In this document: positions 9,651-18,842 of the stretch, piece by piece | Position numbering within the stretch: position 1 is the stretch's first letter | Layout of the letters: every line of letters begins with the position of its first letter | Assembly (NCBI RefSeq): GCF_013141715.1 | Contig: NZ_WHOA01000233.1 | Coordinates: 1-60,858, forward strand | From: Paenibacillus phytorum | GTDB taxonomy: Bacteria; Bacillota; Bacilli; Paenibacillales; NBRC-103111 | Reading direction: 5' to 3' | Length of the DNA stretch: 60,858 nucleotides | Position numbers and translations under genes: made by a program | The notes under the pieces: generated by a model | What the model was told of the DNA's origin: nothing | Database searches by the model: none | What the model saw: the letters and a program-made list of their open reading frames with translations, nothing else

Positions 9651-10568
9651 TTACCATAAACTGGTCCTACCCAGCCTTCTGGCTACCCAGTTGGCGATAA
9701 CGAGCAGTCCGACACTGATGACACCCTTGAAAAATCCGGCGGCCGTCGCATAGGAATAGCGGTAGTTTTCAATCCCTACACGATAAACGTACGTATCGAT
9801 GATTTCAGATACGGGTCTCAAGACCACGTTCGTTCCCTGATTCGTCAACAGTAAAATTTCTTCAAATCCTGCATTTAAAATTTGACTCACCGACAAAATC
9901 AAGAAGATGACAATAACCGGGGAGATCGACGGAATCGTAATCGAAAATAACTTCCTCAACCGTCCGGCGCCGTCGATCGAGGCCGCCTCGTACAAGTGGA
10001 GATCGACGCCGGCAATAGCCGCTAAATAGACGATCGCGCCGAACCCGATCTCTTTCCATACGCCTGAAGCAATCAAGATCGTCCAGAAATATTCGGGAAT
10101 CGACAGCCAGTTAACCGGTTCCTTAATCAAGTCCATCTTTTGCAGCATCATGTTCAAGCTCCCGTTATCGACGGACAGCATCGAAATGACGAATCCCGAG
10201 ACGATTACCCAGGATATAAAATGCGGCAAATAACTGATCGTTTGAACAATGCGCTTAAACGCGCCATTTTTGATCTCGTTCAGCATTAAAGCGAGAATGA
10301 TGGGCGCGGGAAAAGCCACAAGCAGCTTAAGCAAACTGATCACTACCGTATTGCGCATAATCACCCAAAATTCAGGAGCATTGAAAAACAACCGGAAATG
10401 TTTAAATCCGACCCAATTGCTCCCCAGAAATCCTTTTGCCGGACTGTAGTCCTGAAATGCCGTCAGCACACCCCACATCGGAATATAGGAAAAGAGGACG
10501 ATCAGGAGAATGGCCGGAATCACCATAATTTGCAAATCCCATTGCTGTAGAAAACGTCTTGCCATCAT
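9651..10568 (-). CDS. lplB: LplB-type sugar ABC permease (importer 1)
   Basis: First gene of the importer 1 operon, an integral membrane permease of about 305 residues. Hydrophobic helices begin with IMVIPAILLIVLFSYIPMWG; the EAA loop reads YEAASIDGAGRLRKLFSITI. It pairs with YtcP to form the channel. Several starts are possible (GTG 10574, ATG 10568, ATG 10565), all served by GAGG. The sequence upstream carries two direct repeats 20 bp apart that look like the operator for the YesN of the same operon. Confidence 0.93.
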   Translation of the reverse strand: MMARRFLQQWDLQIMVIPAILLIVLFSYIPMWGVLTAFQDYSPAKGFLGSNWVGFKHFRLFFNAPEFWVIMRNTVVISLLKLLVAFPAPIILALMLNEIKNGAFKRIVQTISYLPHFISWVIVSGFVISMLSVDNGSLNMMLQKMDLIKEPVNWLSIPEYFWTILIASGVWKEIGFGAIVYLAAIAGVDLHLYEAASIDGAGRLRKLFSITIPSISPVIVIFLILSVSQILNAGFEEILLLTNQGTNVVLRPVSEIIDTYVYRVGIENYRYSYATAAGFFKGVISVGLLVIANWVARRLGRTSLW

Positions 10569-10641
10569 GCTCACCTCATTATTCCTTCTTGCTGTATCTA
10601 ATCTAATTCTAGCGGTTATCCAAAATGAATAATACTGCCGC

Positions 10642-10671
10642 TATCAACAAAACCTGCACTTTATCAACAAA
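10642..10671 (-). promoter_or_regulatory. AraC/YesN-type direct-repeat operator upstream of importer 1
   Basis: On the minus strand TTTGTTGA occurs twice, at 10671-10664 and 10651-10644, with exactly 20 bp between equivalent bases; both copies are part of the longer match TTTGTTGATA. Spacing of two helical turns fits a dimer or double-domain AraC regulator. The same architecture (TTCGTTGA, TTCGTTGG) lies at 17734-17761 and 23353-23380. A TATTAT sequence further on (near 10630) could be the -10 element. Confidence 0.65.
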
Positions 10672-10697
10672 GTTTGTTGCATTATATGCTTGACAGT

Positions 10698-10732
10698 TTA
10701 AAAAATAAAAAGCCTGATTTCTCAGACTTTTT
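10698..10732 (-). terminator. Terminator after the GH2 gene
   Basis: AAGTCTGA pairs with TCAGGCTT on the minus strand around a GAAA loop and runs into TTTTATTTTTT. It ends the GH2 transcript before the importer 1 promoter. Confidence 0.8.
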
Positions 10733-10739
10733 TGAAAAA

Positions 10740-13700
10740 TTACTCTTGGCCATACAAAATCAGTTCAGCCATACCTACTCTATATCCACCGCCGGCCGTT
10801 ATATTGTTTATCGTTATCCGAACATAATTGATATTCTTATATGGAGTAACAAAAGCTTCCGGTGTGAAGTGTTGCCCCCCTACAAGGTGGTTAATAAGCG
10901 CTTTTTGCCATACAACGCCATCGGTTGAAACTTCTAAATCATAGGTGTACCAGTTGCTATCCTTTTCCCAGAAGATACGGCTCCCCGATACCGTTTGAGG
11001 CTTCTTGAACTTAACGGTAACGGACTGCGGCAATGCCGTTGATTTTGCGAGCCAGCCGGTTCCTATTGTTGTAATTCCATCCCTCAACTTATCCGTGCCT
11101 CGCCCATCTTCACTTTCCGATGATACTTCTATACTTTCAATGGCATCATTATCAATAACATCGCCTGGCTCTTGAACGTTTAAAGGTATAACCTTAAATT
11201 CTACTAGGGATTCCCAGTCTCCCTTCGTCATGCTGTCTACCATGGTTAACCTTACATATCTGCCTCGAGTGTTAACCAAAACTGTCTCTTCACTCCCATT
11301 AGGAGACGTATGGGCTGATCGATCGATAACCTTAGACCAATTGACTCCATCCTTCGAAATTTCAATGTAATACTTATTTACATTTTTTGATTTTTCCCAT
11401 TGAATCTGGAAGCCTAATATTGAAAAACTCGCCTCTAAATCAACCATCAACCAAAGGTTTCCTTGCTGCTCGGATGATACAGTAACAGGTTTTCCGGCGG
11501 CAATGTTTCGATACAATCCTTCGTCAGATTCCAGCTTCTCAACGCCGCCAACCCATGGAGTGCTGTTTCCATCCGGCACATACTGTCCGAGGTAAGGTAA
11601 TGTACTTACGCTTTCTACCGCAGAAATCAGGCCATCTGAAGTTGCCGCAATTTGTATAGTCCCGCTTATGTTAGAAGTTCTTACAAATGCGAAGCCTATT
11701 CCTCCTTCTACATGCTGTTCTTCAACGCCAATTCTTGGAATATCTTTACCTACAAGCTGCCCTTCACCCGTTACAGAGATTTTGATGGTACGATGATTAG
11801 TTGGCACTATGGTTCCGTTTTCATCAACAACCTTGAAATATACAGGAATTAAATCGTAACCATTAGCTACAGGTTCTATACCTCTAAGACGTATTTCAAT
11901 TTCTATCCGCTTGGTCTGGCCAGGTGTCTTCACAGTGTGGGTTTTTACAACTTTTCCATCCAGAATAGCCTCTGCTCTCAGTTCTCCCGAATCAAACCGG
12001 CTCAATTCAAAAGTAAATATCGGGCTGCCGCCTTTTCTTACGATATGAGGAACAGCGCTTGAAGCCTCTTCTCTTGTAATTTCTTTCACCAATTCATTGT
12101 TTTGATATAGTTTAACAGCATCACAATTGCTGAATACATTTACAGCAAGGCTGGATGCAGGTGAAAAAGTGCTTGCAATAAATACCACCGGCCCATATAC
12201 AGGATCTTTCGCAGACTGCATGGACTGAAACCAGTAGTAATTGTATTTTTCATATCTGTCTATATCTACCGTTCCGCTGCCTAATGTCTGAGTCGTTGAC
12301 CCTCGGGCATAGTCATTCCAACTCCACAGGAAATAACCGCCTATTCGATGATTGGCATCAAGCCCGCCCCAGTCGGAATAACCATCTCCATTCAGGTATC
12401 TCTGACGGGTAACAATTTGCGTGTTCATCGCAGCTTCGCCTTGTTGTCTCAAAGCTTTGCTCGGCTCCTCAAAATCTCCCCATTCACGAGTAAAGAACGG
12501 TTTATTCGGATCAAAATCCGTCCATTTACTTGGATCCGCATTCCATCCCGTATCAACTACCTTGTAATTAACGTCATAAAATGAACCTTGAAGCCCGTAG
12601 TCTGCCGCTGTATACATCTGGTTGCCCGGATATTCCAAATGAGCAATTTGAACGGCTTCTTGCGCCCATTCCGCCGAATACCTCGTTTCATTCAACGATG
12701 TTTCCCATAAGACGACTGAAGGCCTGTTTCGATCGCGTCTTATCATTTCGCGTATATCCCTAAATGTTAGATCATAAAATTTAGCGCTTTTTGTAAAGTT
12801 TTGCCATCCAGGCTGACACTCAATGACCAACAAACCAATTTCATCGGTTGCATCCAGAAATGAAGGATCATTCGGATAATGAGTAGCGCGTACCGCATTG
12901 AATCCATTTTCTTTCATTTGCAATGCATCACGATATTGCATGGAGCCAGGAGCAGCATCCCCGACATTTTGAAAGGCTTGATGGCGATTTGCTCCACGTA
13001 CGAATATCCTCTGTCCATTGAGATATAGACCATCCGGTTTGTACTGTATAGTTCGGATGCCTACTTTGGTCGTGATTGAATCGACTAAATCGGTTGCGTT
13101 ATAAACCTCGCTTACCAGAGAATATAAGTACGGAGTATCAGGACTCCACAAATTGGGATTTATTACAGTTAAGTTTTGATTGAATTGGTGATCTCCACTT
13201 GCTTCTAATCTTATTGAATCGGTTTCGCCTTGTGCAGCAATAGTTCCGTCCTTATTCACGAGCTTGCTGATTACTTTGGCTTGTACGGAAACATTATTTT
13301 TATTCACAACATGAGTTTTCACATGAACCGTTGCTCTTAAATTTGTTACGTCAGGGTAGGTTGCAAATATACCGCCGCTAGCTGTTTGATCGGTCTGTAA
13401 GGCATCGGAAATGTGCAAATGGTTCGTCATTCTCATTTTTACATTCCGATATACGCCGCCAAAGTAATGGAAGTCAAGATTCGCAAGAGGTTTTCCCGGC
13501 GGCGTATCGGGACTGTCATAGCTGTATACCTTTACCGCCAAAACATTGCTCTCGCCATACTTCACCTTACTTGTTATATCTGTTGAAAAACCTACATATC
13601 CGCCATTGCGAGTGTAAATCTTCTCTCCGTTCAAGTAAACTTCACTATCCGTCATGACACCATCAAAATCAATATTGATCGTTTTTCCTCTGTACTGCTC

Positions 13701-13925
13701 ATCAACCGTGAAATAACGTCTGTACCAGCCGATCCCTTGATAAACAGAGTCCCCTCCATTTGCATGTTTTTTTTCAAGTCTCATGGTATGCGGAAGTGTA
13801 ATCTGGGCAAAAGCGCTATCGTTGAAGGCAACTGCTTCTGCGCCTTCCAGATCGCCTCGATAAAATCCCCAATCATTGTTAAAGTTCAATATGTTTCTTT
13901 CATCTGTCCCATTCATTTTCTTCAT
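10740..13925 (-). CDS. Glycoside hydrolase family 2 (beta-galactosidase/glucuronidase-like) with two F5/8C modules
   Basis: A cytoplasmic GH2 enzyme of 1061 residues with no signal peptide. Order: sugar-binding N domain (about 15-170), immunoglobulin-like domain (about 180-295), TIM barrel (about 295-600), a GH2 C-terminal domain, then two discoidin (F5/8 type C) modules at about 815-930 and 940-1060. The acid/base is Glu413 (NE in WETSLNETRY) and the nucleophile is probably Glu481 (TREWGD). It would release beta-linked galactose or a related sugar from imported oligosaccharides. It has its own promoter and terminator. Binding modules on an enzyme that appears to stay inside the cell are notable. 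The exact substrate cannot be read from sequence; GH2 is certain enough, the sugar is not. Confidence 0.9.
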   Translation of the reverse strand: MKKMNGTDERNILNFNNDWGFYRGDLEGAEAVAFNDSAFAQITLPHTMRLEKKHANGGDSVYQGIGWYRRYFTVDEQYRGKTINIDFDGVMTDSEVYLNGEKIYTRNGGYVGFSTDITSKVKYGESNVLAVKVYSYDSPDTPPGKPLANLDFHYFGGVYRNVKMRMTNHLHISDALQTDQTASGGIFATYPDVTNLRATVHVKTHVVNKNNVSVQAKVISKLVNKDGTIAAQGETDSIRLEASGDHQFNQNLTVINPNLWSPDTPYLYSLVSEVYNATDLVDSITTKVGIRTIQYKPDGLYLNGQRIFVRGANRHQAFQNVGDAAPGSMQYRDALQMKENGFNAVRATHYPNDPSFLDATDEIGLLVIECQPGWQNFTKSAKFYDLTFRDIREMIRRDRNRPSVVLWETSLNETRYSAEWAQEAVQIAHLEYPGNQMYTAADYGLQGSFYDVNYKVVDTGWNADPSKWTDFDPNKPFFTREWGDFEEPSKALRQQGEAAMNTQIVTRQRYLNGDGYSDWGGLDANHRIGGYFLWSWNDYARGSTTQTLGSGTVDIDRYEKYNYYWFQSMQSAKDPVYGPVVFIASTFSPASSLAVNVFSNCDAVKLYQNNELVKEITREEASSAVPHIVRKGGSPIFTFELSRFDSGELRAEAILDGKVVKTHTVKTPGQTKRIEIEIRLRGIEPVANGYDLIPVYFKVVDENGTIVPTNHRTIKISVTGEGQLVGKDIPRIGVEEQHVEGGIGFAFVRTSNISGTIQIAATSDGLISAVESVSTLPYLGQYVPDGNSTPWVGGVEKLESDEGLYRNIAAGKPVTVSSEQQGNLWLMVDLEASFSILGFQIQWEKSKNVNKYYIEISKDGVNWSKVIDRSAHTSPNGSEETVLVNTRGRYVRLTMVDSMTKGDWESLVEFKVIPLNVQEPGDVIDNDAIESIEVSSESEDGRGTDKLRDGITTIGTGWLAKSTALPQSVTVKFKKPQTVSGSRIFWEKDSNWYTYDLEVSTDGVVWQKALINHLVGGQHFTPEAFVTPYKNINYVRITINNITAGGGYRVGMAELILYGQE

Positions 13926-13964
13926 AGGATAGAAACCTCATTTGCTTAAAGTTTTTATATCAAT

Positions 13965-13994
13965 ATTATAATGAAACATCCCCGATTTTTTCAG
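13965..13994 (-). promoter_or_regulatory. Probable sigma-A promoter of the GH2 gene
   Basis: A perfect TATAAT (13970-13965) lies 18 bp after CTGAAA (13994-13989) on the minus strand. It is about 40 bp before the GH2 start, which has GAGG as ribosome binding site. Confidence 0.6.
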
Positions 13995-14003
13995 GGGTAG
14001 CTA

Positions 14004-14040
14004 GCTAAAATGGAGCAGCTGCCGTGGCAACTGCTCCCCC
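14004..14040 (-). terminator. Terminator after the GH43 gene
   Basis: GGAGCAG pairs with CTGCTCC over a short inner stem (TTGCC/GGCAG). ATTTTAG follows on the minus strand. It is a strong stem but a weak T-run. Confidence 0.6.
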
Positions 14041-14055
14041 TGTGAAAAAGATCAT

Positions 14056-16344
14056 CTATAACACTTTAACTTCATTGCTCCATTCACTATAGCCTGCAAA
14101 ATTGCCAGCTCTTACTTTTACAGTATGGCTAGAGTGCGGTTCCAGACCTGTTTGCGTGAATTCGCTAGTCACATTGCTTATGACTTTGTCATCAAACATA
14201 ATGTCGTATTGCAGTGCTCCAGGCGAATCGTCCCACTTCATATTGACAATGGATTTGTTATTACGCACAACCGTCAATTTTTCCGGAATAGGCGGTATTT
14301 GAGGAAATTCTCCAGAACCGAACATGAACCAGTTCAGTTTGCACATATTTTGACTCGCGCCATGAAACACAAGAAATAACTTTTGCTTTCCAGTCACTTT
14401 TTTTGCAAGGTCACTCTTCACATTTACATACTGATTTATATCGCCTGTATTTGGAATAGAAAGTGTGCTTATCAAATCGCCGCCCATGTGATCGATTCTT
14501 ACCTCAATCGTACCCCCGGTGAATGAACTTGCTACTCTTGCATGAAACCAGGCAGCATCGCCGCCGCCAAAATCGACTTGATCATATTGCAGCCAATCTC
14601 CGTCTTTTAGATTCGATATGCATAGATCGTATTCACGGTTTGGATCAGCATATATCCATTCGGTTTTTGGGTTTATTTGGAGCTCCTTATCTGAAACAAA
14701 CTTTTGATCATCGTAGCGCGCAGCATCGATTCTCTTATTTATTCCAAACAGATTGCCTTGATTTTCTGTCGTTGTCAGTTCAAAGGAATCTGCATCTACA
14801 TACCCGCCAAGCTTCATTGATGCATAGTTGAAAATGCCAAATCTCATTCCAACATAGGTTCCATAGCGCATCTCGTATCTTCCGCCAAGACGTGTAAAAA
14901 GGATGCCGTCTACACTATAGGAAAACTCCATTCGATATTCATGTCGTGGAATCTCGGCTCTGAACCATACGTTTTGAATATCTGAAGATACATCAACAGA
15001 TACATGTTCGGTCTTATTATCATTAATGACAATGGATTTATGACCCGCTTCATTTTTTATCCCGATAAAGGTAAATTCTCTTTGCATGATACATAGACCT
15101 GCCGTATCGCCATCGGCCATATGACTCACATCTAACTTCACAGTCCCTGCACAATCCGGACCAACAACCCGCTGTGTAAGCGTATTTCTTGCATAGGTCA
15201 AGTTGTCTGTTACGCTTGATGTTTTAAGTCTCATAAATCCTGGTCTTTCTTCAAGACTCCATTTGCTGTTATCTGGATTGTGATTCCATTGCCACTGTAG
15301 CCCTAACACAGTCGCATTAAAATCATCCGAAGTTGGAAGTGCCTTCGGTTCAACATGTCCTAAATTCGGGATGTTAGGCTTTCTATACGTAACGACAGCT
15401 TTTTCTCCGTCGACCTCCCCCATGTACGGCCAACCGTTCTTCCATGTTACCGGCTGCAAAGTAGGCACCCTGCCAAGCTTCGACCGATCTTGGAAAATGA
15501 TCGCCCACCATTCTAATGAACCATCCTCTTGAGGAACATCGACAATCCCTCCTTGATGAATGCCATTGCCCCAGAAATTCATAAAGCTTGCCATAATATC
15601 CTGGGCTTCATAAGGTCCATGGGCTAAATCCTTGGTTCGAATGGCAACTTCTTTTTTGGAGCCATGCTTCCAAATCGGCGTCGTTAAAATATAGTAAAAG
15701 CCATTGATTTTATATACATGAGAACCCTCATTATACCCATGGTAACGATGACCGGGACATGGATAAGAGTAAATCTTCTTGCCGTTTTTTGTGGCGCCAG
15801 GTTCTCTCTTGGATCGGATCGATAATCGGCCTGTCTCTTCATCTACGATCTCTAACTCGCTTAAATAGAGTTCTCCTTGTCCATGCACAACATAAACTTT
15901 ACCATCATCGTCAAAAAATAAACCCGGATCATAAAGCTCGTCTTCAAGTTTATAGAGTGTCCAAGGTCCCTTAGCTTGATCTGCAATACTTACATAGGCA
16001 GCATCTTTATTGATATTAAACATAAGATAAAATTTTCCGTTATGATACCTTAAACTCGTTGCCCATGTACCCTCATCATAAACTTCGCCATTGATAAGGT
16101 CGTATTGATCACCTTCCATCCGATCGACAGCATAACTTTCATATTCCCAATTCACCAAGTCCTTAGAGCTCATAATAGGAGTACTTGGAAATAAATGCAT
16201 ACTCGTTGAAGACATATAGTACGTATCGCCAACTCTTATCACATCATTATCCGGATAGTCTCCCCACATAATTGGATTTGTATAGGTGCCGTTTCCATTG
16301 TCAGCAAGCCATCCATTTGCAGTTTCTGTAATATTTCTTCTCAT
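14056..16344 (-). CDS. GH43 glycosidase with GH43 C2, CBM6 and fibronectin III modules
   Basis: A 762-residue enzyme without signal peptide. It begins with a five-bladed GH43 catalytic domain (GTYTNPIMWGDYPDNDVIRV carries the general-base Asp region; DPGLFFDDDGKVYVVHG follows), about residues 15-325. A beta-xylosidase C-terminal sandwich domain follows (about 335-530), then a CBM6-like module (about 545-670; DGDWLQYDQVDFGGG) and a fibronectin III module (about 675-762). GH43 enzymes remove arabinose or xylose from plant polysaccharide fragments. Its ATG overlaps the stop of the upstream oxidoreductase by four bases, so the two are translationally coupled. Arabinofuranosidase versus xylosidase cannot be settled here. 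Confidence 0.9.
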   Translation of the reverse strand: MRRNITETANGWLADNGNGTYTNPIMWGDYPDNDVIRVGDTYYMSSTSMHLFPSTPIMSSKDLVNWEYESYAVDRMEGDQYDLINGEVYDEGTWATSLRYHNGKFYLMFNINKDAAYVSIADQAKGPWTLYKLEDELYDPGLFFDDDGKVYVVHGQGELYLSELEIVDEETGRLSIRSKREPGATKNGKKIYSYPCPGHRYHGYNEGSHVYKINGFYYILTTPIWKHGSKKEVAIRTKDLAHGPYEAQDIMASFMNFWGNGIHQGGIVDVPQEDGSLEWWAIIFQDRSKLGRVPTLQPVTWKNGWPYMGEVDGEKAVVTYRKPNIPNLGHVEPKALPTSDDFNATVLGLQWQWNHNPDNSKWSLEERPGFMRLKTSSVTDNLTYARNTLTQRVVGPDCAGTVKLDVSHMADGDTAGLCIMQREFTFIGIKNEAGHKSIVINDNKTEHVSVDVSSDIQNVWFRAEIPRHEYRMEFSYSVDGILFTRLGGRYEMRYGTYVGMRFGIFNYASMKLGGYVDADSFELTTTENQGNLFGINKRIDAARYDDQKFVSDKELQINPKTEWIYADPNREYDLCISNLKDGDWLQYDQVDFGGGDAAWFHARVASSFTGGTIEVRIDHMGGDLISTLSIPNTGDINQYVNVKSDLAKKVTGKQKLFLVFHGASQNMCKLNWFMFGSGEFPQIPPIPEKLTVVRNNKSIVNMKWDDSPGALQYDIMFDDKVISNVTSEFTQTGLEPHSSHTVKVRAGNFAGYSEWSNEVKVL

Positions 16345-17618
16345 TGCTCATAGACCTCTGTGTTCATGATGCTTTTATAAAATTCGTCCAGCTCTACCGA
16401 CTTGCCATTATGAAGTCTCGAATGCTCGGCAGCAAAGGCCATCATATGGCTTCTTACGGAAGCGGAGGCCGAGGTAAGGCTTTCTCCGCCTGCAAAGTTT
16501 CGGATCTCGCTTAAGAAACTCCGTACAATGCCGCTGTCCCCTCCGCCGTGACCGCTTGCTTGCTCCGGAATTTCAATGACGGTTTCCTCATGGGTCAAGA
16601 AATCGCGCACCACGATTTTACTGTCCTCAGCTCGGATTTCGCCACCCGTTCCCATGATTTGAATTCTCCGCTCCTGGTGCCTTGTAAAGCCGCACATGCT
16701 GAACATGGCGGTAGCGCCGTTCGCAAATTCCATATTGACCACTTGATGATCGACCACGTTATTATCGCTTTTATAAACACAGCGCCCGTAGTTTGTCTCT
16801 TGAAGACCCTTGACGATATTTTCTTTGGTCAGCTCATCGACGAAGTGGCGCGCCCAGCCCTTGCCTTCCCCGAGATAAAACCGGGGAGCGGAATATGTGC
16901 ATTTAGACTCGACAGCGCATCCACTGAGACAATAGTCGGCAGCTCCCTCGGGCGCATTCTCCGAACGGAAATGCATCAGTGAACCGTATGAGCTGACGCG
17001 CATGCACGGCTGATCCATCAGCCAGGATAAAACGTCCATATCGTGGCACGATTTGGCCAATATCATCGGACTCGACGTCTCCGAGTTGTTCCAATTGCCT
17101 CGAACAAAGCTATGGGCGATATGCCAATACCCTACATTTTCGTTTAATTGGATCGACACAACTTGTCCTATTTTGCCATCGGAAATAACTCGTTTTATTG
17201 CAGACCAGAAAGGCGTATAGCGAAGCACATGGCAAATCGTTAACAGACGTTCGTTTTCCTTTGCCACTAGCTCCATTTCGATACACTCCATCGGAGATGG
17301 CGACATCGGCTTCTCCAGCAAAACATGATATTTTTTCGCCAATGCCTGTATAGTCGGTTTGTAATGCATCTGGTCCTGTGTGCAAATGACTGCGATATCG
17401 GCCATTTGCGGTCGATCCAACAGCTGCTCCCAAGATTCAAAGCAACAATCAGACGGTATATGATGTTGCTCTGCGAATTTATTTCTTCGGCTTTCACTGG
17501 CTTCGGCAACGGCGACAAATTTCAGTTCATGCGGATAATCAAGTGCATAAGGTGCGTAACTTTGAGCGCCTCTGGCGCCTGCGCCGATCAATATAGCGGT
17601 TAATTGAGTCATTTTCAT
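16341..17618 (-). CDS. Gfo/Idh/MocA-family NAD(P)-dependent sugar oxidoreductase
   Basis: The 425-residue product begins with a Rossmann dinucleotide-binding motif (AILIGAGARGAQSY) and carries the family motif EKPMS with the conserved Lys, then the C-terminal sheet domain. Family members oxidise or rearrange sugars and inositols with NAD(P). GGAGATAG precedes the start; the stop overlaps the GH43 start as ATGA, so this gene leads a two-gene unit. The leader (17640-17761) has the 20-bp-spaced repeats shared with importers 1 and 2. A Cys-rich stretch after the fold (CLSGCAVESKC) is unusual but seen in some members. The substrate is unknown; working on the sugar freed by the GH43 partner would fit. 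Confidence 0.9.
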   Translation of the reverse strand: MKMTQLTAILIGAGARGAQSYAPYALDYPHELKFVAVAEASESRRNKFAEQHHIPSDCCFESWEQLLDRPQMADIAVICTQDQMHYKPTIQALAKKYHVLLEKPMSPSPMECIEMELVAKENERLLTICHVLRYTPFWSAIKRVISDGKIGQVVSIQLNENVGYWHIAHSFVRGNWNNSETSSPMILAKSCHDMDVLSWLMDQPCMRVSSYGSLMHFRSENAPEGAADYCLSGCAVESKCTYSAPRFYLGEGKGWARHFVDELTKENIVKGLQETNYGRCVYKSDNNVVDHQVVNMEFANGATAMFSMCGFTRHQERRIQIMGTGGEIRAEDSKIVVRDFLTHEETVIEIPEQASGHGGGDSGIVRSFLSEIRNFAGGESLTSASASVRSHMMAFAAEHSRLHNGKSVELDEFYKSIMNTEVYEQ

Positions 17619-17639
17619 CTATCTCCTTTATGTGTCAAA

Positions 17640-17761
17640 GCGTATCGGAAATCTCCATTTCAAAACTGCTTTTCGGCAAGCAGCCCTCCTACAAATTGTA
17701 TTAAAGGAGGGGGAGATAGTTCTAGTTATCAAACCAACGAAAAGTGTACAATATCAACGAA
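17640..17761 (-). promoter_or_regulatory. Leader of the oxidoreductase-GH43 unit, near-copy of the importer 2 leader
   Basis: On the minus strand TTCGTTGA (17761-17754) and TTCGTTGG (17741-17734) are exactly 20 bp apart. About 100 bp of this leader is closely similar to 23278-23380, including the small hairpin GCTTGCCGAAAAGC in the untranslated part. Both leaders end in front of sugar genes on the same strand. This fits a shared AraC/YesN-type regulator; the -10 element is not clear. Confidence 0.65.
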
Positions 17762-17762
17762 T

Positions 17763-18705
17763 TTATAAAGATTTCGAAAAGTTCAACTGAAATAGTAAAG
17801 AAACCGAATACTTTTTTCTAACTTCAAAAGTAAGATATCCTTCAACCGGCTCGACCAACAGGTCTTCTTTTCCTGCCTCACGAACAACAACCGCTTTTTC
17901 GGACCTCAAAATAAACATGTTGTCGATGATACATGAGACATCCAGTCTACTTGCTTGCTGACGCTCCCAGGAAAGCGATATTTCGAAGCCACCACGAACG
18001 CGTATGCCGGATAGCGTCCCGCTCTGCCATGCTGAAGGAAGGGCAGGCAATAATTCGACATAGCCTTTGTGGGATTGAACGAGCATCTCCGCTATGCCTG
18101 CCGAATAGCCGAAATTGCCGTCGATTTGAAATGGAGGATGGGCTCCCAGCAGATTCGGAAAAACGCCTCCGTTTGAACCGAATACTCCCGAACGCTCTCT
18201 TACGACATTAAAAAACCAGCGAAGAAGCTCCTTGCACCGCTCCCCGTCTTTCAAACGCGCCCACAGACAGACCTTCCATCCGAGGCTCCACCCCGATCCC
18301 GCATCACCACGCCGTTGGACCTGACCAATGGTATACAATCGATGAGATCGCTTCCTCGATGTTTAACATCCGCTCGTAACGCCGGCAGTCATTTCCTTGA
18401 AAGTGATGAATCATCAAATCGCCGAGAGGCATATATCCTTGCGCATAGGGGCCGAACATGTTTTTCGTTTCGTCGGTTGCCTCGCCATATTTCTGCTCGT
18501 CGATGAGCTGCCTCACCTTACGCAGCGACTCTTTGTCATCATAAGACCGGTCCCGATTCGGGGGACCGGACCATAAAGTATCCTCGTTCAACTGGAACAG
18601 CTCTCGCTCGACGCCGCCATAATGCATGGCTCCTATTCTTCCGTTGCCGAGCGGCAGCGCCTCCGCCCACTGCACCGCAGCCTTTCGATAAGTTAAACGT
18701 TTCAT
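17763..18705 (-). pseudogene. GH95 alpha-L-fucosidase-like gene with large internal deletion
   Basis: The 5' part (18705 to about 18320) encodes a normal GH95 N-terminus: LTYRKAAVQWAEALPLGNGR, then LNEDTLWSGPPNRD, after a GGAGG ribosome binding site. The 3' part (about 18330 to 17763), in another frame, encodes the family's C-terminal end: RRGDAGSGWSLGWKV, then HPPFQIDGNFG and LLPALPSAWQSG. Only about 300 of the usual 750 or so residues remain, so roughly 450 codons are gone and the junction is out of frame. GH95 enzymes remove alpha-L-fucose or related sugars from cell-wall oligosaccharides. The part kept includes the DGNFG motif, but most of the catalytic barrel is lost, so it is dead. Confidence 0.85.
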
Positions 18706-18753
18706 ATGACAGCCTCCTTCGAGCCTGGTTGTGTTGGGTTGACCGGAATGAAT

Positions 18754-18792
18754 GAAAAGATTAGCCCCTCACCTCGTTTGAGGCTCGGGGCT
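18754..18792 (-). terminator. Terminator after the isomerase gene
   Basis: AGCCCC and GGGGCT pair, with an inner stem (CCTC/GAGG), followed by TCTTTTC on the minus strand. It ends the importer 2 operon. Confidence 0.65.
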
Positions 18793-18797
18793 CTCCT

Positions 18798-18813
18798 ATA
18801 AACCGCGGTTTAT
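18798..18813. repeat. 16-bp perfect palindrome
   Basis: ATAAACCGCGGTTTAT is self-complementary. It lies between the importer 2 operon end and the start of the GH95 remnant, where an operator for the latter would sit. Confidence 0.45.
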
Positions 18814-18842
18814 GTTACGCGCATTTAGCTGGAAACAAGGCT

